Source of the DNA: Streptomyces olivochromogenes
Lineage (GTDB): Bacteria > Actinomycetota > Actinomycetes > Streptomycetales > Streptomycetaceae
Direction of reading: 5' to 3'
Length of the DNA stretch: 64,000 bases
Assembly: GCF_001514115.1 (NCBI RefSeq)
Contig: NZ_KQ948453.1
Span: 478,659 to 542,658, forward strand
Part shown: in pieces, positions 27,332 through 35,192 of the stretch
Layout: every line of letters starts with the position of its first letter
Numbering within the stretch: the first letter of the stretch is position 1
Position numbers and translations under genes: made by a program
The notes under the pieces: generated by a model
What the model saw: only the letters and a program-made list of their open reading frames with translations
Told to the model about the DNA's origin: nothing
The model's database searches: none

Positions 27332-28194
27332 ACAATCCCGCTCGGGTCCTGAAGCCCGCCCGCGGGGCGAACAAGTCCGTACGCGTACGTCCCTGGCGCG
27401 GGGTCGTCCTCGTCTGCGCCGGGCTCTACTTCCTGGTCCCGCTCGCCGCGTCCGTGGTCTTCACGGTCGACGTGCCGAACCAGGGGATCACCTTCGACGC
27501 GTACCGCCAGATCGTCTCCGCCGACGGCTTCGGCTCCAGCCTGCTGCTCTCGCTGGAACTGGCCGCCGCCACCATCGCCGTGGTCCTGCTGCTGATGGTG
27601 CCCGCGATGGTCGCGCTGCGGCTCGGCGCCCCGAAGCTGCGGCCCGTGGTGGAGGTGATCTGCTCGCTGCCGCTGGTCGTCCCGCCGATCGCCTTCGTCG
27701 CCGGGATCGCCACGGTCCTCAAGTGGGGACCGGAACACCTCTCCCGCACCCCGCTGTTCGAGACGTTCGTGGCCCTCCAGAACCCCGACTTCCCCGTAGT
27801 GCTCGTCCTCGCGTACGTCGTGATGGCACTGCCGTTCGTGTACCGGGCCCTGGACGCCGGGCTGCGCGCCGTCGACGTACGCACCCTCGTCGAGGCCGCG
27901 CGCAGCTGCGGGGCGAACTGGCCGCAGGCGCTGGTACGGGTCGTGCTGCCCAACCTGCGCGGGGCGCTGCTCAACGCCTCCTTCCTCACGCTGGCCCTGG
28001 TGCTCGGCGAGTTCACCGTCGCCCAGCTGCTCGGCTTCCAGCCCTTCGCCGTGTGGATCTACAGCGTCGGCGGCTCGCAGGCCCAGCTCTCCGTCGCCGT
28101 CTCCGTGCTCAGCCTGCTCGTCACCTGGGCCCTGCTCCTCTCGCTCGCCGGGCTCGGCGGGCGCTCCCGTTCCGCTTCCGCATCCCGGGGATGA
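27316..28194 (+). CDS. ABC importer permease 2
   Basis: A 292-residue membrane subunit with about six transmembrane segments. Its EAA motif, VEAARSCGANWPQALVRVVLPNLRGALL, matches permeases of the spermidine/phosphonate-type importers. The ATG at 27316 (GGAG upstream) overlaps the previous gene by 16 nt. The longer in-frame extension runs through permease 1 and is rejected. It is followed 3 nt later by the ATPase gene. Confidence 0.92.
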   Translation: MAGSLNNPARVLKPARGANKSVRVRPWRGVVLVCAGLYFLVPLAASVVFTVDVPNQGITFDAYRQIVSADGFGSSLLLSLELAAATIAVVLLLMVPAMVALRLGAPKLRPVVEVICSLPLVVPPIAFVAGIATVLKWGPEHLSRTPLFETFVALQNPDFPVVLVLAYVVMALPFVYRALDAGLRAVDVRTLVEAARSCGANWPQALVRVVLPNLRGALLNASFLTLALVLGEFTVAQLLGFQPFAVWIYSVGGSQAQLSVAVSVLSLLVTWALLLSLAGLGGRSRSASASRG

Positions 28195-28197
28195 ACC

Positions 28198-29274
28198 ATG
28201 ACCGTCACCACGCTTGAGAAGGCCGCCGACGCCAAGGCCGCCACCGTCGAATTCCGCGGCCTGCGGCGGGAGTTCGGCCCGACCGTCGCCCTCGACGGCC
28301 TCGACCTGACCGTCCGGCCCGGCGAACTCCTCGCCCTGCTCGGCCCGTCAGGCTGCGGCAAGACCACCGCGCTGCGCATGCTCGCCGGGTTCGAACACCC
28401 CGACTCCGGCGAGGTGCTGGTCGACGGCGAGGACGTCACCCGGGTCCCGGCCCACCGCCGCGACGCGGGGATGGTCTTCCAGTCCTACAGCCTCTTCCCG
28501 CACCTCAGCGCCCTCGACAACGTGGCCTTCGGGCTGCGGATGCGCAAGGTGCGCACCGCCGAACGGCGTTCCCGCGCGGCCGAGTTGCTCGACCTCGTGG
28601 GTCTCGCCGACAAGGGCGAGCGGTTCCCGCACCAGCTCTCCGGCGGTCAGCAGCAGCGCATCGCGCTGGCCCGCGCGCTCGCCCTGCGTCCACGCGTGCT
28701 GCTGCTCGACGAGCCTCTCTCCGCCCTGGACGCCAAGGTGCGACTCACCCTGCGCGAGGAGATCCGCCGGCTTCAGCAGGAACTCGGCATCACCACCCTG
28801 TTCGTGACGCATGATCAGGAAGAAGCGCTGTCCATGGCGGACCGCGTCGCCGTGATGCGGGCCGGGCGGCTCGAACAGTGCGCCGCGCCCGCCGAGCTGT
28901 ACGGGCGGCCCGCGACCGCCTTCGTCGCCGAGTTCGTCGGCACGATGAGCCGGATTCCGGGGCGGCTGGACTCCGGCGTGGCCGAGGTGCTCGGACAGCG
29001 GCTGCCGGTCGACGGGGACGCGCCCGCCGCGACCGAGATCGACGTGCTCGTACGGCCCGAGGCGGTGCGGGTGCGGGCGGACGACGCCGGGACCGCGCGC
29101 GTCGTCGCCACCGCCTTCCTCGGCGCCGCCACCCGCGTCACCGTCCGGCTCCCGGACGCCACCGAGGTCAAGGCCGACCTGCCCACCCACGAGGCCGCCG
29201 GGCTCGGCTCGGGCGCCGCCGTGACCGTGAGCCTGCCGGAGCGGCCGGTACTGGTCGCCGAGCGCACGCAGTAA
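28198..29274 (+). CDS. ABC importer ATP-binding protein
   Basis: A 358-residue ATPase powering the importer. Walker A GPSGCGKTT is near residues 49-57. The Q-loop MVFQSYSLFPHL, the signature LSGGQQQRIALARAL, Walker B LLLDEPLSALD and the H-loop LFVTHDQEEALSMADR are all intact. A C-terminal TOBE-type regulatory region (EIDVLVRPEAVRVR) follows, as in PotA/FbpC/PhnT proteins. The ATG at 28198 lies 3 nt after the permease stop. It is the fourth gene of a compact five-gene operon. Confidence 0.94.
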   Translation: MTVTTLEKAADAKAATVEFRGLRREFGPTVALDGLDLTVRPGELLALLGPSGCGKTTALRMLAGFEHPDSGEVLVDGEDVTRVPAHRRDAGMVFQSYSLFPHLSALDNVAFGLRMRKVRTAERRSRAAELLDLVGLADKGERFPHQLSGGQQQRIALARALALRPRVLLLDEPLSALDAKVRLTLREEIRRLQQELGITTLFVTHDQEEALSMADRVAVMRAGRLEQCAAPAELYGRPATAFVAEFVGTMSRIPGRLDSGVAEVLGQRLPVDGDAPAATEIDVLVRPEAVRVRADDAGTARVVATAFLGAATRVTVRLPDATEVKADLPTHEAAGLGSGAAVTVSLPERPVLVAERTQ

Positions 29275-29319
29275 CCGACGCATCCCCCCACTGAGTTACG
29301 CCGAGTGAAAGAGAGCACC

Positions 29320-30795
29320 GTGACCCTCCGCACCACCTCCCCCCACCTCCCCCTCCAGGCCGTCCTGTTCGACATGGACGGCACGCTCGTGGACACCGAG
29401 CGGCTCTGGTGGGAGGCGGTGGAGCAGGTGGCCGACGGGCTCGGGCGCCGGCTGACCGGGGCCGACCAGCCGGAGGTGCTCGGCCGGCCCGTCGAGTACA
29501 CCGCCGCCTGGCTGGGCGGGATCACGGGCGCCGGGGCGGGGGAGATCGCCGCCGAACTGCACCAGGAGTTCGCGCACCGGGTCCGCACCGGCATCGTGCC
29601 CCGCCCGGGTGCGCTGCGGCTCCTCGGCGAACTGGTCCGCGAGGGTGTCCCCACCGCCCTCGTGACCGCGTCGCCCCGTGCCGTCGCCGACACCGTCCTC
29701 GCGGCCCTCGGCGCCGAACACTTCGCCGTCTCCGTCACGGCCGACGACACCGAACGCACCAAGCCCGCCCCCGACCCCTACCTCGCCGCCTGCCGCGCCC
29801 TCGGCGTCGATCCCGCCGCGTGCGTGGCCGTGGAGGACACCGAGACGGGGGTGGCGTCCGCCGAGGCCGCGGGGTGCGCCGTGCTCGCCGTGCCCTCGCT
29901 CGCGCCGATCGACTCCGTACCCGGACGCACCGTCCTGACCAGCCTGGAGGAGGTGACCCCGGCCCGGCTGCGCGCCATGGTCGCGCCCCGTGAGCTGCGG
30001 GTGATGAGCTGGAACCTCTGGTACGGCGGGACGAAGGTCGACGACCACCGCGAGAAGCAGCTCAAGGTCATCGCCGAGACGGGCGCGGACGTGGTCGGCC
30101 TCCAGGAGACGTACGGCACCTCGGCACAGGAACTCGCCGAGGCCCTCGGCTGGCACCACCACCGGGCCGGCGAGAACCTCGGCGTCATCAGCCGCTACCC
30201 GATCACCGCCCGCCACGGCGACCCGGACGTCGGCTTCTACGGCGGCACCGGAGTGCGCGTCCGGCTGGACGGCGGACAGGAGGTGGACGTCTGGAGCGCC
30301 CACCTCGACTACACGCCGTACGGCCCCTACGAGGCCCGCTTCGACGGGCTCCCGGCGGCCGAGCTGATCGCCCACGAGGGCGTCCGGCTGGAGCAGATGC
30401 GGGAGATCCTGCGGCGGATCACCGAGTCCGCCACCGAGGCGGTCCCCGTGGTCCTGGTCGGTGATTTCAACGCGCCCTCGCACCTGGACTGGCCGGACGT
30501 CGAGTGGCCCGTGACCAGGGCCGCCGAGGAGGCCGGCCTGCGTGACTCCTACCGCGAGGCCCACCCCGACCCCGTACGGCAGCCCGGGCACACCTGGTCG
30601 CCGATCCACGTGGAGCACGAGGACGGCAGCGGGCGGCCCGAGCCGCAGGACCGCATCGACTTCGTGCTGCACCGGGGGCTGACGGTGCTCGACTCCCGGG
30701 CGCTCGTCACCGGCACGCCGCGTCCCTGGCCCGAGGTCGCGGGCAACGACTGGCCCTCGGACCACGCCGCGGTCGTCACCACTTTCGCCGTCTGA
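29320..30795 (+). CDS. HAD phosphatase fused to endonuclease/exonuclease/phosphatase (EEP) domain
   Basis: A 491-residue two-domain protein. Residues about 10-220 form a HAD subfamily IA phosphatase/phosphoglucomutase-like domain: motif I LFDMDGTLVDTE, motif II ALVTASPR, Lys in ERTKPAPDPY, motif IV VEDTETGVASA. Residues about 225-491 form an EEP-fold metal-dependent phosphoesterase: RVMSWNLWYGG, GLQETYG, WSAHLDYTPYG, VLVGDFNAPSH, and terminal NDWPSDHAAVVTT with the catalytic Asp-His. Such a fusion could remove two different phosphate groups, or cleave a phosphodiester and then the monoester. It closes the importer operon (45-nt gap). GTG 29320 follows GAGAG, and GTG 29305 is an alternative. 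No secretion signal is seen, so it acts inside the cell. Confidence 0.85.
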   Translation: MTLRTTSPHLPLQAVLFDMDGTLVDTERLWWEAVEQVADGLGRRLTGADQPEVLGRPVEYTAAWLGGITGAGAGEIAAELHQEFAHRVRTGIVPRPGALRLLGELVREGVPTALVTASPRAVADTVLAALGAEHFAVSVTADDTERTKPAPDPYLAACRALGVDPAACVAVEDTETGVASAEAAGCAVLAVPSLAPIDSVPGRTVLTSLEEVTPARLRAMVAPRELRVMSWNLWYGGTKVDDHREKQLKVIAETGADVVGLQETYGTSAQELAEALGWHHHRAGENLGVISRYPITARHGDPDVGFYGGTGVRVRLDGGQEVDVWSAHLDYTPYGPYEARFDGLPAAELIAHEGVRLEQMREILRRITESATEAVPVVLVGDFNAPSHLDWPDVEWPVTRAAEEAGLRDSYREAHPDPVRQPGHTWSPIHVEHEDGSGRPEPQDRIDFVLHRGLTVLDSRALVTGTPRPWPEVAGNDWPSDHAAVVTTFAV

Positions 30796-30935
30796 ACCGA
30801 GCGCTGGTCCAGGAAACCATTGCGGTGCGGGCGCGCCATCACGTAGGTTGATCCGCGCCCGCTACCAGCGAGTAACAACCATGGGTAACCAACCGTCGCC
30901 CGGCCACCCGACCGTTCTGTCGTCCTGGGGAGTCC

Positions 30936-33245
30936 ATGCGCTGGTCCTTCGGCCGTCCCACCACGGTCCGTACGCGCATCGTGGCGCTCGCGCTCGCTCC
31001 GGTGGTCGCCCTCATGGTGCTGTGGAGCTTCGCCATGGTGTCCGTCACCGGCGAACTGCGCGCGCTCGTCCGGGTCCAGGGGGTGTACGACGACTTCGGG
31101 ACGCCCGTGGACACGGCGGTCGGCCAGATCCAGATCGAACGGCGGCTCGCGGCCGCCTACCTGGGCGCGGACCACGGCACGGCGGCGGCCCTCGACCTGA
31201 TGGAGCAGCAGCGCCGCACCGACCGCGCCGTGACCGCCATGCGGACGGCGATCCGGGACGGCGACCGCGGGCGGCTCTCCGGCAGGCAGCGGCAGGTGCT
31301 CGACGCCGTGCTGCGCTCCTTCGACGGGCTGGAGGCGCTGCGGGAGCGGGTGCTGTCCCGCGCCATCAGCTGGGACCGGGCGGTCACCGAGTACGGCGCC
31401 CTCGTGGAGCCGGGCTTCGACGTCCAGTCCGCCCTCACCGCGCTGCAGGCCGGACAGCTGGCGCGCGAGGCCCAGGTCGTCATCGAGCTGGTGCGGGTGA
31501 GGGAGTTCGTCTCGCGGGAGGACGCGCTCGTCGCCGGGGCGCGGGCGGCCGGATCGCTCACCGACCGCCAGTACGACACGCTCACCGCGACGATCGAGGA
31601 CCGCCGGGTCTTCGAGCGGACGTATGTGCCCGACCTCCCCGCCGACTCGCGCGCCCTCTTCGAGAAGTTCCAGCGCGGCTCCCTGCACGGGGAGCTGACC
31701 CGGGGCGAGGACGCGCTGCTGCGGGCGGGCGCACGGGGTGCGGGGGAGGCCGTCGCGGCCGGCTCCTGGCGCACCACCACCGACCGTGCCGTCAAGCAGT
31801 ACATGCAGCTGTGCACGCGGTCGGCCGTCAACTCGGCCGAGCGCGGACGGGCCTTCGCCTACCGGGAGCTGGCCAAGGCGGCGATCGTCGGTGTACTCGG
31901 ACTCGCCGCCGTGGGACTGTCCCTGTGGTTCGCCGTGCGCGGCGCCCGGCGCATCTCGCGCCGCCTGGAGACCCTCCGGGACGCCGCCGACCTCCTCACC
32001 ACCCGCCAACTGCCCGACGTGATGCGGCGGCTCAGCGCGGGCGAGGACGTGGACGCCGTCACCGAGGCACCGCCCCTGGCCGACGGGGAGGCGGGAGCCG
32101 ACGAGATCGGCCAGGTCGGCCGGTCCTTCAACACCGCCCGCCTCGCGGCCGTCGAGGCCGCCGTCAAGCAGGCCACCCTGCGCCGCGGGCTGTTCGCGGT
32201 GCTCCTCAACATCGCCCGCCGCAACCAGGCGCTCGTCCACCGCCAGCTCAAACTGGTCGACACGCTGGAGCGGCGCACCGACGACCCGGACGTCCTGGAC
32301 GACCTGTTCCGGATCGACCACCTCACCACCCGGATGCGGCGCCACGCGGAGAGCCTGATCATCCTCTCCGGCGCGGCGCCCGGCCGCAGATGGCGCAGTC
32401 CCGTACCGGTCGCCCGTGTGGTGACCTCCGCGGTGAGCGAGATCGAGGAGTACGCGCGCGTCGTGGTCCCGCCGATGCCGGAGGTGGGCGTGGCGGCGGA
32501 CGCCGTCGCCGACGTCGTGCATCTGGTCGCCGAACTCGTCGAGAACGCCACCGTGTTCTCACCACCCCAGGCCCAGGTCACCCTGCGCACCGGCCGGGCC
32601 GGGAGCGGGTTCGTCCTGGAGATCGACGACCGGGGGCTCGGTCTCGAACCCGAAGAGATCGAGGAGGCCCACCGCACCCTCACCACGCCGGACGACTTCG
32701 ACCCGACCCGGCACGACCGGCTCGGGCTGTACGTGGTGGGGCGGCTCGCCGCACGGCACGGCATCGAGGTCACACTGTGCCGCTCGCCGTACGGAGGTAC
32801 GACGGCTGTGGTGCTGCTGCCGGAGGCGGTCCTCGCGCCGGTCGACCCCGAGCGGCCGGAGCCGGCGGCGGACACCGACCCGCGGGCACTGCCGTCGCGC
32901 ACCTCCCGGACCTCCGAGACCTCCCGGAAGGGCACCGCGGTCCTTGAGAAGCAGCGGGAGGCACCTGACCGTCCCGCGGACCGTGTGCCGCGGAGCGCTC
33001 CCGCCACGAGCCCGCCGGCGCTGCCCACCCGAGTCCGGCAGACCTCCCTCGTCCCCGAACTGCGCACCGAGGGCCCGGCCGCCGACGAGCCGTCGGAGCG
33101 CGAGGTCACCCCCGAGGAGGTCCGCGCGGTCTTCGGCGCCTTCCAGCGCGGCCTCGACCGCGGCCGCAGGGGCCTGCCCACCGGGCCCGGATCCGAGCGG
33201 CGAACCGACACCGAGGAAGGGACGGACGCCGACGATGCTCCGTGA
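30936..33245 (+). CDS. cvnA: Conservon sensor kinase-like protein CvnA
   Basis: A 769-residue membrane histidine-kinase-like protein of a Streptomyces conservon. The first transmembrane helix is near residues 13-35. A nitrate/nitrite-sensor-like helical extracytoplasmic domain (IQIERRLAAAYLGAD and onward) follows, then the second transmembrane helix near 305-325 and a HAMP-like segment. The kinase core has RRNQALVHRQLKLVDTLERR in place of a classical H-box. The ATPase domain has HLVAELVENATVFSPPQ and DDRGLGLEPEEIEEA. The C-terminal 150 residues are Pro/Arg/Glu-rich. The ATG at 30936 gives MRWSFGRPTTVRTRI. It overlaps cvnB by 11 nt. Confidence 0.88.
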   Translation: MRWSFGRPTTVRTRIVALALAPVVALMVLWSFAMVSVTGELRALVRVQGVYDDFGTPVDTAVGQIQIERRLAAAYLGADHGTAAALDLMEQQRRTDRAVTAMRTAIRDGDRGRLSGRQRQVLDAVLRSFDGLEALRERVLSRAISWDRAVTEYGALVEPGFDVQSALTALQAGQLAREAQVVIELVRVREFVSREDALVAGARAAGSLTDRQYDTLTATIEDRRVFERTYVPDLPADSRALFEKFQRGSLHGELTRGEDALLRAGARGAGEAVAAGSWRTTTDRAVKQYMQLCTRSAVNSAERGRAFAYRELAKAAIVGVLGLAAVGLSLWFAVRGARRISRRLETLRDAADLLTTRQLPDVMRRLSAGEDVDAVTEAPPLADGEAGADEIGQVGRSFNTARLAAVEAAVKQATLRRGLFAVLLNIARRNQALVHRQLKLVDTLERRTDDPDVLDDLFRIDHLTTRMRRHAESLIILSGAAPGRRWRSPVPVARVVTSAVSEIEEYARVVVPPMPEVGVAADAVADVVHLVAELVENATVFSPPQAQVTLRTGRAGSGFVLEIDDRGLGLEPEEIEEAHRTLTTPDDFDPTRHDRLGLYVVGRLAARHGIEVTLCRSPYGGTTAVVLLPEAVLAPVDPERPEPAADTDPRALPSRTSRTSETSRKGTAVLEKQREAPDRPADRVPRSAPATSPPALPTRVRQTSLVPELRTEGPAADEPSEREVTPEEVRAVFGAFQRGLDRGRRGLPTGPGSERRTDTEEGTDADDAP

Positions 33246-33705
33246 CCAGACCCCCGAGCACTCCGACCGGGCCTCCGAGCCCCAGGACGGCACCACCGAG
33301 CCGCCCGGCACGGACCTCGGCTGGCTGCTCGACGACCTCGTGGCCAGGACCGACCACGTCCGCCAGGCCGTGCTCCTCACCGCCGACGGCCTCCCGCTGA
33401 GCTGCTCGGACGGCATGCGCCGACGGGACATCGAGCACCTCGCCGCCGTCTGCTCCGGCTTCCACAGCCTGGCCCGCTCGGCCGGTGAACGCTTCGCCGC
33501 GGGGGAGGTGCGCCAGACCATGGTGATGCTCGACGACGCCTACCTCTTCATCACCCCGGCGGGCGACGGCAGCCGGCTGGCCGTCCTGAGCGAGGTACAG
33601 ACGGACGTCGGCCAGCTCGCCCACGAGATGGCCTTGCTGGTCCGCCGTGTCGGCCGCCACATGGCCGCCGCCGTACGGTCGGCCGCCGACCCCGCGGGCC
33701 CCTGA
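33235..33705 (+). CDS. cvnB: Conservon roadblock/LC7 protein CvnB
   Basis: A 156-residue roadblock/LC7-domain protein. The core LGWLLDDLVARTDHVRQAVLLTADGLPLSCSDGM and AYLFITPAGDGSRLAVLSEVQTDVGQLAHEMALLVRRVG is typical of CvnB/MglB-like GTPase-activating proteins. The first 25 residues are acidic and low-complexity. It overlaps cvnA by 11 nt, so the two are coupled. In complete conservons it works with a small GTPase (CvnD), which is not encoded nearby here. Confidence 0.9.
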   Translation: MLRDQTPEHSDRASEPQDGTTEPPGTDLGWLLDDLVARTDHVRQAVLLTADGLPLSCSDGMRRRDIEHLAAVCSGFHSLARSAGERFAAGEVRQTMVMLDDAYLFITPAGDGSRLAVLSEVQTDVGQLAHEMALLVRRVGRHMAAAVRSAADPAGP

Positions 33706-33712
33706 CCCGGCC

Positions 33713-34093
33713 GTGACCGACGACCACTGGTACGAGGACGAGACCGGGTCGATGGTGCGGCCCTACACCGTGACCCGGGGCCGGACCCGGCCCTCGGACC
33801 GGCACACGATCGATCTGATGTCCCGGGTCACCGCCCTGCGGACGGAAGAGGGCAGGCCGGCTGTCGACCACGCAGGCGCCGCCCTGCTGGCGCTGGTGCG
33901 CCACGGGCCCCGGCCGGTCGTCGAGCTCGCCGCCGACGCCGACCTGCCCCTGACCGTCGTACGCGTGCTGCTCGGCGATCTGGCCGAGGCCGGTCTCGTA
34001 CGCATCGACGCGCCCCGGCGGCCGGAACAGGGTGACCCGGCGGCCGACCCGGAACTGCTGCGCGAGATCGTGGAGCGACTGCGCGCGCTGTGA
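33713..34093 (+). CDS. cvnC: Conservon DUF742 protein CvnC
   Basis: A 126-residue DUF742 protein, winged-helix-like. The characteristic opening DDHWYEDETGSMVRPYTVTRGRTRPS and the middle LVRHGPRPVVELAADADLPLTVVRVLLGDLAEAGLV are present. The GTG at 33713 lies 7 nt after the cvnB stop. Normally cvnD, a Ras-like GTPase gene, follows immediately, often overlapping. Here the operon stops and a 252-bp non-coding gap follows, so the conservon is incomplete. Confidence 0.88.
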   Translation: MTDDHWYEDETGSMVRPYTVTRGRTRPSDRHTIDLMSRVTALRTEEGRPAVDHAGAALLALVRHGPRPVVELAADADLPLTVVRVLLGDLAEAGLVRIDAPRRPEQGDPAADPELLREIVERLRAL

Positions 34094-34117
34094 GAACGGG
34101 ACGCGGGACGTGCGGCC

Positions 34118-34153
34118 GGGACGGCTCGTCAGGGCGAGGCCGCGACGGCTCGT
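34118..34153 (+). repeat. 12-bp direct repeat GACGGCTCGTCA
   Basis: GACGGCTCGTCA occurs at 34118-34129 and 34142-34153 (24-bp period) just after cvnC, at the place where cvnD would be expected. It may be a remnant of a rearrangement. Confidence 0.4.
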
Positions 34154-34203
34154 CACGACGTCTGTGACCTGCGCCTCAGGGGTTTCGGGCCCTGTCGGAG
34201 GGC

Positions 34204-34268
34204 GCGCAACGAATCGCCGCCGGAGGCAGGGCGCACGCAACGATTCGTCCACCGGCGCGCAACGGCTC
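34204..34268 (+). promoter_or_regulatory. Phased GCGCAACG motif array upstream of davA-like gene
   Basis: GCGCAACGAATC (34204-34215), ACGCAACGATTC (34235-34246) and GCGCAACGGCTC (34257-34268) are spaced 31 and 22 bp, close to three and two helical turns. The same core, GCGCAACGA, and the same phasing occur upstream of the permease-asnC operon. This suggests a shared Lrp/AsnC-type regulator controlling the amidase/oxygenase pair. Confidence 0.55.
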
Positions 34269-34345
34269 CTCCTTGTCCCCCCGAGCCCCCCGCCCGTACC
34301 GTCTAGACAGCCCCCGACACCCCTCCGTACCCGTGAGGACCACGC

Positions 34346-35134
34346 ATGCGCACAGCCCTGCTCCAGAGCTCCGGCCGCCCCGGCTCGGTCGTCGAGAACC
34401 TGAAGGTCCTCGACGAGGCCGCGGGCCGCGCCGCCGCTGCCGGCGCCGGGCTCGTGGCGGCGCCGGAGATGTTCCTCACCGGGTACGCGATCGGCGACGA
34501 CATCGCCCGCCTCGCCGAGCCCGCCGACGGGGACTCCGCCGACGCGATCGCCGAGATCGCCACCCGCCACGGCGTCGCCGTCGTCTACGGCTACCCCGAG
34601 CGCGAGGGCGAGACGGTCTACAACTCCGCGCAGCTCATCTCCGCCGACGGCACCCGCCTCGCGAACTACCGCAAGACCCACCTCTTCGGCTGCTTCGAGC
34701 GCGACCACTTCACGCCCGGCGAGCAGCCGGTCGTCCAGGCGGAGCTCAACGGCCTCCGCGTCGGCCTCATGATCTGCTACGACGTCGAGTTCCCGGAGAA
34801 CGTCCGGGCGCACGCCCTCGCAGGCACCGACCTCCTCGTCGTGCCGACCGCGCAGATGCACCCCTTCCAGTTCGTCGCCGAGTCCGTCGTCCCGGTGCGC
34901 GCCTTCGAGAACCAGATGTATGTCGCGTACGTCAACCGGGTCGGCCCGGAGGGCGAGTTCGAGTTCGTCGGACTGTCCACGCTGGCCGGCCCCGACGGGA
35001 TCGCCCGTACCCGGGCCGGACGCGGTGAGGAACTCGTCCTCGCCGACGCCGACCCCGACTTCCTCGCGGCCTCGCGCGAGGCGAACCCGTACCTGAAGGA
35101 CCGCCGCCCCGGCCTCTACGGGTCGCTCGTCTGA
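34346..35134 (+). CDS. davA: Nitrilase-superfamily amidase, DavA-like (5-aminovaleramidase type)
   Basis: A 262-residue carbon-nitrogen hydrolase. The catalytic triad is visible as Glu41 (AAPEMFLTGY), Lys110 (NYRKTHLF) and Cys144 (LMICYDVEFPE). The length and its position directly before a lysine 2-monooxygenase-like gene match Pseudomonas DavA, which hydrolyses 5-aminopentanamide to 5-aminovalerate and ammonia. Alternative amides (4-guanidinobutyramide, indoleacetamide) are possible because arginine and tryptophan monooxygenase routes use the same chemistry. ATG 34346. It is 58 nt before davB, so the pair is probably one operon under the upstream phased motifs. Confidence 0.8.
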   Translation: MRTALLQSSGRPGSVVENLKVLDEAAGRAAAAGAGLVAAPEMFLTGYAIGDDIARLAEPADGDSADAIAEIATRHGVAVVYGYPEREGETVYNSAQLISADGTRLANYRKTHLFGCFERDHFTPGEQPVVQAELNGLRVGLMICYDVEFPENVRAHALAGTDLLVVPTAQMHPFQFVAESVVPVRAFENQMYVAYVNRVGPEGEFEFVGLSTLAGPDGIARTRAGRGEELVLADADPDFLAASREANPYLKDRRPGLYGSLV

Positions 35135-35192
35135 CACCCGGTCGCCCCCGGCGCCTCCCCTCACCAGCTTTCCCGCAAGGAGTCCGTACCCC

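Noticed and set aside
34094..34345. Search for a decayed cvnD GTPase gene after cvnC
   Set aside because: No P-loop or GTPase motif in any frame of the 252 bp, so there is no pseudogene to annotate.
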